A DNA stretch of 64,000 nt from Aurantiacibacter luteus. GTDB lineage: Bacteria > Pseudomonadota > Alphaproteobacteria > Sphingomonadales > Sphingomonadaceae. Shown in pieces: positions 16,893 through 25,888 of this stretch. Every line of letters starts with the position of its first letter. Within the stretch, counting starts at the first letter, position 1. The stretch is from contig NZ_LBHB01000002.1 of the NCBI RefSeq assembly GCF_001010945.1, positions 868,001 through 932,000 of the forward strand, read 5' to 3'. The translations under genes were made by a program, and so were the position numbers. Under the pieces are notes generated by a model, which saw only the letters and a list, made by a program, of their open reading frames with translations, was not told where the DNA came from and searched no databases.

Positions 16893-17696
16893 GTGGATCG
16901 CCAGCTCGTCATCATCTGCCTGCTGACGGTGGTCATCCACCTCATCGGCACGCTTGCCTACGCCGCCCGCATCGCCGGGGTCCGCACCCGCCGCATCGCC
17001 ATGAGCTTTGCCCTGTTCAACGCCTTGGTGCTGGTCTCGCGCCTGTCCAACGGCTTCCTCGCGCCGCTGATCGCCAAGCGTGTCGAGAACGCGCTGGCGG
17101 ACGAGGCATCGGCGCACCTGCTGCTGGATTTCCGGGTGATGATCGCCGCTTCCACCGTGGGCGTGATCGTGGGCGTGCTGCTGGTGCCGAGCACCCAGCG
17201 GGTCTTCGCCAAGGTGATCGAGCAGATGCGCGAGAAGAAATCGCTCGCCCGCCTTGCGCTACGCACCGCGACGCCCGCGGGTCTCAGGACCCTGCGCGAT
17301 GCGGCGACGCTGCCGGGCAAGGCGCACCTGACGAACCTGCGCCGCCCCAAGTCGGTCGGCTGGGGCATCCTGGGCGCCAACTGCGTGGCGCAGGCGATCC
17401 TGGTGACGGGCGTGCTCGCCTCGATCTACGCCGGCTATCTCAACCCGGAATACCGGGTGACGGCGTCGCAGCTCTCCGCCCTCATCAACGGCTTTGCCAC
17501 GATTCTGCTGTTCCTCGTCATCGACCCGCAGCTCTCCATGCTGACCGACGACGTGGTCGACGGGCAGGTGAGCGAGCCGGCCTACCGGCAGGCGATCGTG
17601 TGGATTTCCGGCAGCCGGCTCATGGGCACGTTGCTGGCGCAGGCGCTGTTCGTGCCCGCCGCGCTGGCGATCGCGTGGGTCGCCAACACCCTTTGA
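16893..17696 (+). CDS. amj: Amj-type lipid II flippase (DUF2837)
   Basis: This 267-residue protein has about six hydrophobic segments. Its N-terminal half, with [22 protein letters not shown] and [21 protein letters not shown], matches the Amj/YdaH (DUF2837) family, first shown in Bacillus subtilis to replace MurJ as a lipid II flippase for peptidoglycan synthesis. The start is GTG at 16893 after AAAGG. Its stop codon is only six bases from the convergent nusG stop. Family recognition is by eye from the N-terminal motifs and size. Flippase function in this organism is inference, and a MurJ gene is expected elsewhere. Confidence 0.75.
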   Translation: MDRQLVIICLLTVVIHLIGTLAYAARIAGVRTRRIAMSFALFNALVLVSRLSNGFLAPLIAKRVENALADEASAHLLLDFRVMIAASTVGVIVGVLLVPSTQRVFAKVIEQMREKKSLARLALRTATPAGLRTLRDAATLPGKAHLTNLRRPKSVGWGILGANCVAQAILVTGVLASIYAGYLNPEYRVTASQLSALINGFATILLFLVIDPQLSMLTDDVVDGQVSEPAYRQAIVWISGSRLMGTLLAQALFVPAALAIAWVANTL

Positions 17697-17702
17697 CGAT
17701 GA

Positions 17703-18242
17703 TTACTTGGCCAGTTCGACCTGGTCGAAATCCAGCTCCACCGGGGTCGCGCGGCCGAAGATGGAGACGCTGACCTTGACCTTGGCCTTGTCGAAATCGA
17801 GTTCCTCGACCTCGCCGTTGAAGCTGGCGAAGGGGCCTTCGAGCACCTTGACCGCATCGCCGATCTCGTAATCGACGCTGATGTCCTTCTTGGGCGCGGC
17901 CTTGGCTTCCTCGACCCCGCCGAAATAACGCGCGGCCTCCTTCTCGGAAATCGGCTGCGGCTTGTTGCCGCTACCCAGGAAGCCGGTGACCTTGGGGGTG
18001 TTCTTGACGAGGTGATAGACATCGTCGGTCAGGTTCAGCTTGGCCAGCACGTAGCCGGGCATGAACTTGCGCTCGGTTTGCACCTTCTTGCCGCGCTTGA
18101 TCTCGGTCACGGTCTCGGTCGGGACCTCGACCTCCTCGACGCCTTCCGAAAGGCCCAGGCGCTCGGCCTCGGACAGGATGGCGTCGCGCACCTTGTTCTC
18201 GAAACCGGAATAGGCGTGGATGATGTACCAGCGGGCAGCCAT
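17703..18242 (-). CDS. nusG: Transcription termination/antitermination factor NusG
   Basis: NusG (179 residues) binds RNA polymerase, Rho and the ribosome. It starts [18 protein letters not shown], the normal NusG opening. It has the [31 protein letters not shown] segment of the NGN domain and the C-terminal KOW motif [23 protein letters not shown]. It follows secE by 40 bases. No terminator is visible before its convergent neighbour. Confidence 0.98.
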   Translation of the reverse strand: MAARWYIIHAYSGFENKVRDAILSEAERLGLSEGVEEVEVPTETVTEIKRGKKVQTERKFMPGYVLAKLNLTDDVYHLVKNTPKVTGFLGSGNKPQPISEKEAARYFGGVEEAKAAPKKDISVDYEIGDAVKVLEGPFASFNGEVEELDFDKAKVKVSVSIFGRATPVELDFDQVELAK

Positions 18243-18282
18243 GATGCAGTCGTTTCCCTGTAGAATGTCTGGAGGCGCGGCG

Positions 18283-18516
18283 TCAGCCGATGAAGCCGAG
18301 CAATTCGCGCACGGTGTAACCGAACACCGAATCGACGGCGAGGAAGAACAGCGAGAGAATCAGCACGAGGATGCCGACGAAGACCGCCGTGCGCGCCGTT
18401 TCGGGCCAGGTCGGCCAGACGATCTTGTTCGCTTCCGCACGCACCTGACGCACGAATTCGCCGGGCGTGGTCCGCTGCTTCTTCGCGGGGGTGGAGGCGT
18501 GGGTCGGCTGGGCCAT
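18283..18516 (-). CDS. secE: Preprotein translocase subunit SecE
   Basis: This 77-residue SecE is the short form with one membrane segment (TAVFVGILVLILSLFFLAVDSVFG). The cytosolic motif EANKIVWPTWPET is the conserved amphipathic part that clamps SecY. It is the first gene of the secE-nusG unit. The tRNA-Trp gene found upstream of secE in many bacteria is not visible here. Confidence 0.97.
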   Translation of the reverse strand: MAQPTHASTPAKKQRTTPGEFVRQVRAEANKIVWPTWPETARTAVFVGILVLILSLFFLAVDSVFGYTVRELLGFIG

Positions 18517-18768
18517 GTCGTGTCGCTCGCTATCAAGATTCGCTCGCCTTCCGGGTAGGGCTCCTCGCCGCCCCGGGCCAGGTCCGGGAGGGGCTTTCGA
18601 GGTTCCGCCGATGTCGGAAGACGGTGGGCTATCTAGGCCGCACCCGGCCGCTTGGCAAGGCCTTCCCAGCCGGTGCTACGACCGGAAAAAGCGCGGCGGG
18701 GGTTTGCAATACGGCCCCGCGCCGATACCAAGGGCACCTCACCCCAACCGACGGCAAGGAAAACGCGC

Positions 18769-20295
18769 ATGACTGCGAATGGCGAGATGACATTCGACGA
18801 ACGCCTGCTGGGGCCCGTCACCAATGTCGCCGACTTCATCTGGGGCGGCACCTGGGACGGCGCGCAGGTCCTGCCGTTCCCGCCGCTCGCCATCGTGCTG
18901 CTGGGTGCGGGGCTGTGGTTCATGATCGGCCTGCGCGGCTATCCGATCACCAATTTCTGGCCGGCGCTGAAGAACCTGTTCGCCGGCCGCAAGAGCGAGG
19001 GCGCGGGCGAGATCTCGCCCTTCGCCGCGCTCTCCACCGCACTTTCCGGACAGGTCGGCACGGGCAACCTCGCGGGCGTTGCCACGGCTATAGCGCTGGG
19101 CGGGCCGGGCGCGATCTTCTGGATGTGGATCACCGCGCTGTTCGGCATGGCGTTGGCCTTTGCCGAGGGCTCGCTCGCCATCCGCTACCGCGAAACGACC
19201 AGCGACGGCACCTATCGCGGCGGCCCGATGAGCTACATCATGATGGGGCTCGGCCCCAAGTGGACCTGGCTGGCGATCTTCTTCTGCGTGGGCACGCTCA
19301 TCAGCGCGCTGGTGACCGGCAACGGCATTCAGGCGAACGCCGTGGCGGACGGCCTCAACGAATTGTTCGGCATCGAGGAATGGCTTGGCGGCCTGATCGT
19401 CGCCGTGCTGGTCTTCGTCGTCATCATCGGCGGCATCAAGTCGATCGGCAACGTGGCCGAGACGGTCGTGCCGTTCATGGCGGCGGCCTACATCGTCATG
19501 GCCGTGATCGCCATCGCGCTCAACATCCAGGACATCCCGGAAACCTTCGGCCGCATCTTCGGCGGTGCCTTCAACGCGCAGAGCGCCAGCGGCGGCTTCG
19601 TGGGGGCGGCGGTCATCCTCGCGATCCGTGCGGGCGTGGCGCGCGGGCTGTTCTCGAACGAGGCGGGACAGGGCTCGACCCCCATCGCCCACGCCGTGGC
19701 GCAGACCGACGATCCGCAGTTCCAGGGCCGCATGGCGATGCTGGGCACCTTCATCGACACCATCGTGATCTGCACCATGACCGCGCTCGTCATCCTGACC
19801 GTCGAGGGCGATTTCAGTGCGAACGGGCAGCCGGTGCTGCACGCCTGGCAGGACGGCCAGCTCGAAGGCTTCGCCGTCACCAGCGGCGCCTTTGCCGCGG
19901 CCTTCCCGTTCGCCGTGGGCTCGATCCCGCTCGGCACGCTGATCGCCAGCATCGCGCTGCTGCTGTTCGTCTTCACCACGCTGCTGACCTGGAGCTACTA
20001 CGGCGAGCGCGCCATCACCTTCATTTACGACCGCATCCCGGGCTCCACGCTGGGCGGCGAAAAGGTCCTGCACATGGGCTGGCGCGTGCTGTGGTGCGTG
20101 GCGATCTTCGTCGGCGCGACGCGCGAGAGCGACCTGATCTGGCGCATGGGCGACATCGCCAACGGCCTGATGGTGCTGCCCAACCTCGTGGCGCTGCTGC
20201 TGCTGTCCGGCGTGGTCTTCGCGCTGGCGCGCGGCGACCGCACCGCCGGGCGCAACCATACCGCCGATACGCCGGAGGAGCCGGACCAGTACTAG
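18769..20295 (+). CDS. Alanine/glycine:cation symporter (AGCS family)
   Basis: This 508-residue inner membrane protein imports alanine or glycine with sodium or protons. Family motifs are FAALSTALSGQVGTGNLAGVA, GGPGAIFWMWITALFGM, and FSNEAGQGSTPIAHAVA. About eleven hydrophobic segments are seen. The ATG at 18769 has AAGGA eight bases upstream; in-frame codons further up lie in the secE promoter gap. Its stop is ten bases from the convergent IclR-family gene. Glycine or alanine uptake would fit with the gcv genes of the window, but nothing links their control. Confidence 0.93.
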   Translation: MTANGEMTFDERLLGPVTNVADFIWGGTWDGAQVLPFPPLAIVLLGAGLWFMIGLRGYPITNFWPALKNLFAGRKSEGAGEISPFAALSTALSGQVGTGNLAGVATAIALGGPGAIFWMWITALFGMALAFAEGSLAIRYRETTSDGTYRGGPMSYIMMGLGPKWTWLAIFFCVGTLISALVTGNGIQANAVADGLNELFGIEEWLGGLIVAVLVFVVIIGGIKSIGNVAETVVPFMAAAYIVMAVIAIALNIQDIPETFGRIFGGAFNAQSASGGFVGAAVILAIRAGVARGLFSNEAGQGSTPIAHAVAQTDDPQFQGRMAMLGTFIDTIVICTMTALVILTVEGDFSANGQPVLHAWQDGQLEGFAVTSGAFAAAFPFAVGSIPLGTLIASIALLLFVFTTLLTWSYYGERAITFIYDRIPGSTLGGEKVLHMGWRVLWCVAIFVGATRESDLIWRMGDIANGLMVLPNLVALLLLSGVVFALARGDRTAGRNHTADTPEEPDQY

Positions 20296-20305
20296 CGTCC
20301 GGCTG

Positions 20306-21070
20306 CTAGGACGCCTCGAGCAGCGCCGCGGTCTTTTCCAGCAGGCCGCAGATGCGCTGCTCCAGCGCCTCGTCGAAGCGCACGCGCGGGACGGCCACGG
20401 AGAGCGATCCGACAGGCTCGCCGTCCACCGTCACGACGCGTGCGGTACCCACGATGCCGCGCGAATACTCGTCCTCGGTGCTGGCGAAACCGCGCGCGCG
20501 GATATCGCCAAGCTGTTTGCGCAGGCGCGTCTCGTCGGTGATGGTGGCCTCGGTAAAGGCCTCGCGCTCGCTTTCGGCGAAGTAGCGATCGAGCTCGTGC
20601 GGCGGCAGCGCGGCGAGCAGCGCCTTGCCGCCCGCCAGCGCATGCATCGGCAACGATCGGCCCCGCGGCACCGTGTAGCGCAGCGCCTGTTCGCTGCTCT
20701 CGGTCGCCAGCGCCTCGATCTGCCAGCCGTCGCGGACGAAAAAGCTGGTCGTCTCGTTCAACTGCATCCGCAACGTGCGCACCAGCGGCGCGGCACGCTC
20801 GGCGAGGGTGAAGCCGCCGCCCGCCGCCTGCAGGCGCGACAGGCCAGGGCCGGCCGAATAGCGCCTGCCCTCGCGCTGCAGATACTGCCTTTCGACAAGT
20901 GTGGAGAGCAGGTAGGAGAGACTGGAAACCGGGATGCCGAGCGCGGTCGCCACTTCCTGCGCCACCAGCGGGCGGCCGGCAGCGACGACATATTCGATGA
21001 TGTCGAGCGTACGCGTGGCCGACTTGACCGAACTCGACTGCGCGAGGGTGGAAGGCGACTTGCTGGCCAC
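20306..21070 (-). CDS. IclR family transcriptional regulator
   Basis: This 254-residue regulator has an N-terminal winged helix (about residues 15-80, SATRTLDIIEYVVAAGRPLV to YLLSTLVERQYLQREG) and a C-terminal IclR effector domain (from about residue 90; LAGGKALLAALPPHELD and GSLSVAVPRVRF are typical). It would bind a small carbon-metabolite ligand. A dyad TTTCACATATACGAAA lies 11-26 bases upstream of its start, a likely autoregulatory site. The same half-site occurs in the hydrolase/metF promoter, so the C1 locus may be its target. Confidence 0.92.
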   Translation of the reverse strand: MASKSPSTLAQSSSVKSATRTLDIIEYVVAAGRPLVAQEVATALGIPVSSLSYLLSTLVERQYLQREGRRYSAGPGLSRLQAAGGGFTLAERAAPLVRTLRMQLNETTSFFVRDGWQIEALATESSEQALRYTVPRGRSLPMHALAGGKALLAALPPHELDRYFAESEREAFTEATITDETRLRKQLGDIRARGFASTEDEYSRGIVGTARVVTVDGEPVGSLSVAVPRVRFDEALEQRICGLLEKTAALLEAS

Positions 21071-21407
21071 AAGCAGGCTATTTCACATATACGAAATCTC
21101 CGCAATAGCGAACGAGGGCGTTGTCCATCGCAGCGCATGGGTCTGCAAACCTGAGACTGCTCCTCGCAAATGGGCGGACGCGAGCAGTGCCTTACCCGGC
21201 ATCCCACTGGGCCTCATGGTCCACAACATAGGCCGCGACCGACGGATACGTTTCCCAATCGTTTTGCTTCACCGCCGATGAACGACGCGGGCACAGGCCG
21301 TTCAGACAGGTTGTAGGAAAACTTAATGCGACCGACCACAGATTCGCGCCGGGCCGGTTCTCCTTTTCGCAGCGTCCGGCGCGAACCCTGCCCGAGGACC
21401 GTTGACC
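21071..21407. other. Intergenic region upstream of the iclR-type gene and the lipoprotein gene
   Basis: This 337-base gap lies between divergent genes and must contain both promoters. Besides the dyad at 21081-21096, I see a ribosome site (GAGGA) just before the lipoprotein start at 21408. A minus-strand frame (stop near 21192) encodes a short piece ending WETYPSVAAYVVDHEAQWDAG, but it has no ribosome site and no recognised family. Confidence 0.5.
21081..21096. promoter_or_regulatory. IclR-type autoregulatory operator candidate
   Basis: TTTCACATATACGAAA is an imperfect dyad (TTTCNNATATNNGAAA, 12 of 16 positions symmetric). It lies 11-26 bases upstream of the IclR-family start codon, where an autorepressor would bind. 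It shares TTTCANNTATACGAA with 6398-6412. Confidence 0.55.
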
Positions 21408-23522
21408 ATGCCGCACCCGCTCTTCCGCAAGCCGCTCGCCCTTTTCTCGGCCTCTACGCTAGCACTGTCGCTCGCCGCCTGCGGGCCCGACGACATGGCG
21501 CAGACCCCGCCGCTGTTCGGCTTCGACGACGTGAACGGTGCCTACGATTTCGCGATGGACGGCGATTACGGCGACTACGGCAACGACTACGCCGGCGGCT
21601 TCCCCTTCGGCGACGCCCTTCCGCTGCAGGCGCGGGGCTACGACGACTACGACGACTACGGCGCCGCGCCGAGCTGGAACTATGGTTCGGGCGGCTACGT
21701 CGACGACGTGCCCTATGGCGACTGGGGCCGGTACGATGAAGGCTTCGCGGACGCCTATTACGACGATGCCTACGGCGACGATCCCTATTACTACGACGAC
21801 AATGCCGGGAGCGACCAGTACACCTGGCTCGCGCTGGCGGCGCTGATCGGCGGGGTGCTGGGCAACTCGCAGCCTGACTACGGATTTTCCTACGACGATG
21901 CGCAGCCCTGGGCCTGGCGCACCAACGACGGCTATTACCGCTACGCCGAGCCGGTTCGCGGGGGCTATCGTTACTACTACTACGAACCGCAGGCGACGCG
22001 GCCCTTCCTGGTGCGCGATCCGCTGTATTCCTACGGCTATCGCGACGACCGGCTGGTGGTGGTCTACGACCGCGACGGGCGGGTGCTGCGCCGCGACCAC
22101 GCCGCCCGACAGCGCCGCGCCGCGCACGCGCACTACGACCGCGGCAGCGAGCTTTACCAGGTCGCCCACCGCGCCCGCCACCGCGGCGTCGATGCCCATC
22201 GCTGGGACGAGCATCGCGGCGAGATACGCGCCGAGCAGAACCGCTGGGAGGTCGCGCGAAGTGACAACCGCGCGTGGGAGCGCTGGCAGCGCGAGAATGC
22301 CGAGATCGCGGCGCGTCGCTGGCGCGGCGAACGGCAGGCGCGGCACGAGGCGAGCGAGCGCTTCACCCGCTGGCAACAGGCCGATTTCCGCGGCGAGGCC
22401 CCCCGGCTCGAACGCGTCCGCGACGAGATCCGCCCGCAGCGCCTCGCGCGCAGCGACCGTCGTCCGGACGAAGAGGCGCGCCGCTTAGCCCAGCCGGTGG
22501 AAGAGCGCGGCCGCCGCGCCTGGCGCGAGGATCGCCGTACCAACCGGGCCCATGCCGCCGCCGAGCAGCGTGGCAACGGCCGCGAGCGGGTGATGCGCGA
22601 CGTTGCAGAACAGTCTTCCTCCGCGCGTGCAGAGCGGTTTGCAGACGCTCGCCGCGACGGCAATCGGCAGGAGCAACGTGCCGAACGCCGCCAGCAGGAG
22701 ATAGCCGCACGCGAAGATGCGCGGCGCGACCGGGCAGAGCGTGGTGGCGATCGGCAGGATCGGCGCGCCGCTTTCGAGCAGCGCCAGGCGCGCCAACAGG
22801 AGGCGGAGCAGACCGTGAGCCGCCAGCGCGACCGGCAGTCGCAGGCCCGTCAGGAGCGCGCGGATCGCGGGCAGCGGAACCGTCGGGCCGAGGCGGAGCA
22901 GCAGCGCGCCGAGCGCCAGCAGCGCGCTCAGCAGGAGCAGCGCCAGCAGGAACGGCAGGCCCAGGCCGAGCAGTCACGTGCCCAGCGTCAGCAGCAGGAG
23001 CGGCAGTCGCAGGTCGAGCAGCAACGCGCCCAGCGCCGGCAACAGGAACGGCAGGCGCAGGTCGAACGGCAGAGCGCCCAGCGCCAGCAACGCGCCGAGA
23101 ATGAGCGGCGCCAGCAGGCCGAGCAGCAGCGGGCCCAACGCCAGCAGGAGCAGCAAGCGCGGGCCGAGCAGCAGCGTGCCGAGCGCCGGCAGCGCGCCGA
23201 GAACGAGCAGCGCCAGCAGGCCGAGCAGCAGCGGGCCCAGCGTCAGCAGGAACGGCAGGCTCAGGCCGAACAGCAGCGTGCGCAGCGCCAGCAGCAGGAG
23301 CGGCAGGCTCAGGCCGAACAGCAGCGTCAGGTGCAGCTCGCGGCGGCCGAGCAGTCGCGCCAGCAGCAGGCGCAACAGCGGCAGGTCGAGCGGGCCCAGC
23401 GCCAGCAGCAAGCCCAGCAGGCGCAACCGCAGCAGCAGACCGAGGCCGCGCCGCAGGAAGACCAGGGTCGCCGGGGCGGCGGCAACGGTCGCGGCAGGCG
23501 TGCCGACCGCCAGCCGGACTAG
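21408..23522 (+). CDS. Lipoprotein with Asp/Tyr-rich head and long Gln/Arg/Glu repeat tail
   Basis: This 704-residue protein begins with a lipoprotein signal (LALSLAACGPDD, lipobox LAAC), so it is exported and lipid-anchored. Residues about 25-150 are very rich in Asp, Tyr and Gly. A hydrophobic stretch (YTWLALAALIGGVLGNSQ) follows. Residues about 160-250 form a Tyr/Arg-rich domain with RDDRLVVVYDRDGRVLRRD. From about 250 to the end it is highly charged, first Arg/Trp/Glu rich and then a degenerate repeat of 15-16 residues (EQQRAQRQQERQAQA type) to about 680, predicted as long helix or coiled coil. The end is Gly/Arg rich. I do not recognise a family. A periplasmic or surface scaffold or nucleic-acid/polyanion-binding role is possible. 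The ATG at 21408 has GAGGA upstream. Confidence 0.8.
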   Translation: MPHPLFRKPLALFSASTLALSLAACGPDDMAQTPPLFGFDDVNGAYDFAMDGDYGDYGNDYAGGFPFGDALPLQARGYDDYDDYGAAPSWNYGSGGYVDDVPYGDWGRYDEGFADAYYDDAYGDDPYYYDDNAGSDQYTWLALAALIGGVLGNSQPDYGFSYDDAQPWAWRTNDGYYRYAEPVRGGYRYYYYEPQATRPFLVRDPLYSYGYRDDRLVVVYDRDGRVLRRDHAARQRRAAHAHYDRGSELYQVAHRARHRGVDAHRWDEHRGEIRAEQNRWEVARSDNRAWERWQRENAEIAARRWRGERQARHEASERFTRWQQADFRGEAPRLERVRDEIRPQRLARSDRRPDEEARRLAQPVEERGRRAWREDRRTNRAHAAAEQRGNGRERVMRDVAEQSSSARAERFADARRDGNRQEQRAERRQQEIAAREDARRDRAERGGDRQDRRAAFEQRQARQQEAEQTVSRQRDRQSQARQERADRGQRNRRAEAEQQRAERQQRAQQEQRQQERQAQAEQSRAQRQQQERQSQVEQQRAQRRQQERQAQVERQSAQRQQRAENERRQQAEQQRAQRQQEQQARAEQQRAERRQRAENEQRQQAEQQRAQRQQERQAQAEQQRAQRQQQERQAQAEQQRQVQLAAAEQSRQQQAQQRQVERAQRQQQAQQAQPQQQTEAAPQEDQGRRGGGNGRGRRADRQPD
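22851..23440 (+). repeat. Degenerate tandem repeats coding for Gln/Arg/Glu-rich helix
   Basis: About 590 bases of imperfect repeats, dominated by CAGCAGCGCGCC / GAGCAGCAG / CAGGAACGGCAG blocks, lie within the lipoprotein gene. The period is roughly 45-48 bases (15-16 residues). Purine-biased G-rich and C-rich strands also create long open shadow frames on both strands here. Such repeats expand and contract by slippage, so length may vary among strains. Confidence 0.75.
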
Positions 23523-23835
23523 GTTCACCTGTGCTCGCCAAACGCGGCGCGTCGGTGACCTTGTTCGGAACCGATCCGATCCGGCTCGACGCCAGTTCGG
23601 CGGGGCTGCAGGCGACCGAGGCGAGCGCCAAGCTGCCCCAAGCTCCGGCGTAGCTGGGCCATGCTTTCGCCGAAACGAGGGGCTTAAAGGCGGGCTGAGA
23701 GGCGCTGACGTCAAAGGGTCGGCGGGCTTCTCCAATCCACTTCATCGTGACCCGATCGGAAAGCGATGATCGGGTGACGTGGGCAGGGTGAACGACTAAA
23801 GCCCCGAAAAATTCAATTTCAGGCTAAATTCTCTC
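23523..23835. other. Intergenic region before the BtuB-like receptor
   Basis: This 313-base gap between same-strand genes holds a perfect 8-bp inverted repeat, ACCCGATC/GATCGGGT (23750-23775, loop of ten), about 60 bases before the receptor start. It may be an operator or a weak terminator. The last 40 bases are AT-rich (AAAAATTCAATTTCAGGCTAAATTCTC), as expected for a promoter. A 40-codon frame starting near 23532 has no ribosome site and is not called. I do not see a cobalamin riboswitch B12 box. Confidence 0.5.
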
Positions 23836-25881
23836 ATGAAAACCCTGCTGCTCACCGGTGTCGCGGCCTGTCTGCTCGCCCCTCCTGCGCTCGCCCAGGA
23901 TGCCGATGGCGCTGGCACGGCGACGGAGGACGAGCAGATCCTGCCGCTCGGCCAGCAGGTAATCTACGTGCTCGGCCAAGGCCTGCCCGAAACGCCAGGC
24001 ACGCCCGCCTATTCAACCATCGAGCTGGACCGCGAGCAAATCGTGACCACCGCCAGCGGCCGGCTGGAGGATGCGCTGGCCAACGTGGCGGGGTTCCAGC
24101 AGTTTCGCCGCTCGGACAGTCGCTCGGCCAATCCCAGCGCGCAGGGGGCGACCTTGCGCGCGCTGGGGGGCAACGCCTCGAGCCGGGCGCTGGTGCTGCT
24201 CGACGGGGTGCCGCTGGCCGACCCGTTCTTCGGCTACATCCCCTTCAGCGCCGTTGCGCCCGAGCGGCTCGGCTCCATCCGCGTGACCCGCGGCGGCGGC
24301 TCCGGCCCCTTCGGTGGCGGCGCGTTGGCGGGCACGATCGAGCTGGAAAGCGCTGACGCGCGCGACCTCGGCCTGGTGCAGGCGAGCGCGCTTGCCAACC
24401 AGCGCGGTGATACCGAGCTGTCGGCCAGCCTCGCACCCGAAATCGGCGAGGGCTATGCCGTCATCCATGGCCGCTGGGACCGCGGGCGCGGCTTCTTCAC
24501 CACGCCCGAGGACCAGCGCGTACCCGCCAGCGCACGCGCCCGCTACGATGCCTGGTCGGCGGGCGGGCGCGTGGTGCAATTGCTGGGCGATGTCGAGGTG
24601 CAGGCCCGCGCGCTCGCTTTCAAGGACAACCGCACCCTGCGCTTCGAGGGCGCGGACAATTCCATCGAGGGGCAGGACGTTTCGCTGCGCGTGGTCAGCC
24701 GCGGACCGTGGCAGGTGGATGCGATCGCCTACGGCCAGTGGCGCAACTTCACCAACGTCGTCATCTCCTCCACCCGCTTCGTGCCCGTGCTCGACCAGAA
24801 GGATACGCCCGCGAGTGGCCTTGGCGGCAAGCTGGAACTGCGCCCGCCGCTGGGCGATGCGCATACCCTGCGGCTCGGCGCGGATTTCCGCCGCAGCGAG
24901 GGCGAGCTGTTCGAGGACGCCTTTTCCGCCTTCACCGGCGCGCGCACCGAGCAGCGCTTCGCGGGCGGGATGAATACCGACCTCGGCCTTTACGTCGAGG
25001 ACGACTGGCAGATCGGCGCGCTGACGCTGACGGGCGGGGTGCGCGCCGACCGTTACACCATCCGCGACGGGTTCTACCGTGCATTGAGCGGCGCGGGTGC
25101 GGTGGTGATGGACGAGGTCTATCCCGATCGCAGCGACTGGGAGGTGACCTGGCGGGCGGGCGCGCTCGCCCGGCTGAACGACGCGGTTTCCCTGCGCGGC
25201 GCCTTTTACACCAGCTTCCGCCTGCCGACGCTGAACGAGCTCTATCGCCCCTTCGTGGTCTTCCCGGTGACGACGCAGGCCAATGCCGCGCTGCTGCCGG
25301 AGCGGCTGGAAGGCTGGGAGGCGGGCCTCGACCTGACCCTCGCGCCCGGCGTGGCGGTCGCCGCGACCTGGTTCGACAACCGGGTGGACGATGCCATCGC
25401 CAACGTCACCATCGGCCCCAACCTGCGCCAGCGTCGCAATCTCGACGCAATCGAGGCACGTGGCTTCGAGTTCGCGGCCAGCGTGGAGCGCGGACCATTC
25501 AGCCTTAACGGCACGGCCGCCTACACCGATGCCGAAGTCGTCGGCACCGGGTTTGCCGCGCCGCTCGACGGCAATCGCCCGGCGCAGGTGCCGCGCTTTG
25601 CCGCCAGCCTCACGGCGGCCTACGAAATCGTGAGGGGTGGTCGGCTGGCGGCCACGCTGCGCCACGTCGGTGCGCAGTTCGAAGGCGACCAGGAGGACGA
25701 CGTGCTGCCGCCCGCGACCACCATCGACATCTTCGGCCATTTGCCGCTCTGGCGCGAACTGTCGCTGGTCGCGAGGGTCGAGAACCTGACCGGCGAGGAC
25801 GTCGTCACGCGCAACCAGGCCGGATCCATCGATCTTGGCACCCCGCGCACCGCGTGGCTGGGCCTGCGCTGGGGCTACTGA
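23836..25881 (+). CDS. TonB-dependent receptor, BtuB/siderophore-receptor like
   Basis: This 681-residue outer membrane receptor starts with a clear signal peptide (MKTLLLTGVAACLLAPPALAQ). A TonB-box-like VIYVLGQG follows, then a plug with LRALGGNASSRALVLLDGVPLADPF, RLGSIRVTRGGGSGPFGGGALAGTIEL, and a barrel ending in LGLRWGY with a C-terminal aromatic. The short size and the FRLPTLNELYRPF motif are those of the BtuB/CirA-like group (cobalamin, siderophore or metal chelates). It stands alone; no ABC importer or regulator is next to it, so the ligand is open. The stop is seven bases from the convergent SUKH gene. Confidence 0.93.
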   Translation: MKTLLLTGVAACLLAPPALAQDADGAGTATEDEQILPLGQQVIYVLGQGLPETPGTPAYSTIELDREQIVTTASGRLEDALANVAGFQQFRRSDSRSANPSAQGATLRALGGNASSRALVLLDGVPLADPFFGYIPFSAVAPERLGSIRVTRGGGSGPFGGGALAGTIELESADARDLGLVQASALANQRGDTELSASLAPEIGEGYAVIHGRWDRGRGFFTTPEDQRVPASARARYDAWSAGGRVVQLLGDVEVQARALAFKDNRTLRFEGADNSIEGQDVSLRVVSRGPWQVDAIAYGQWRNFTNVVISSTRFVPVLDQKDTPASGLGGKLELRPPLGDAHTLRLGADFRRSEGELFEDAFSAFTGARTEQRFAGGMNTDLGLYVEDDWQIGALTLTGGVRADRYTIRDGFYRALSGAGAVVMDEVYPDRSDWEVTWRAGALARLNDAVSLRGAFYTSFRLPTLNELYRPFVVFPVTTQANAALLPERLEGWEAGLDLTLAPGVAVAATWFDNRVDDAIANVTIGPNLRQRRNLDAIEARGFEFAASVERGPFSLNGTAAYTDAEVVGTGFAAPLDGNRPAQVPRFAASLTAAYEIVRGGRLAATLRHVGAQFEGDQEDDVLPPATTIDIFGHLPLWRELSLVARVENLTGEDVVTRNQAGSIDLGTPRTAWLGLRWGY

Positions 25882-25888
25882 GGCGCGC

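Noticed and set aside
18517-18768. tRNA-Trp gene expected upstream of secE
   Set aside because: I looked for the GTTCGA T-loop and a CCA anticodon stem on the minus strand and found neither.
21192-21416. Short minus-strand frame of 74 codons in the iclR/lipoprotein gap
   Set aside because: It has no ribosome site and no family resemblance, and overlaps the start of the lipoprotein gene. The final 26 codons look protein-like but are not enough to call a gene or pseudogene.
22851-23440. Repeats considered as a CRISPR array
   Set aside because: Units are contiguous, imperfect and in frame with the lipoprotein gene. There are no unique spacers of constant length and no cas genes.
22363-23745. 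Minus-strand Ala/Pro-rich frame opposite the lipoprotein repeat
   Set aside because: The repeat has few stop codons in any frame. The plus-strand frame has the lipobox and ribosome site, and this frame has neither.
23523-23835. Cobalamin riboswitch before the BtuB-like receptor
   Set aside because: No B12-box consensus or multi-stem layout is visible; only one simple inverted repeat is seen.
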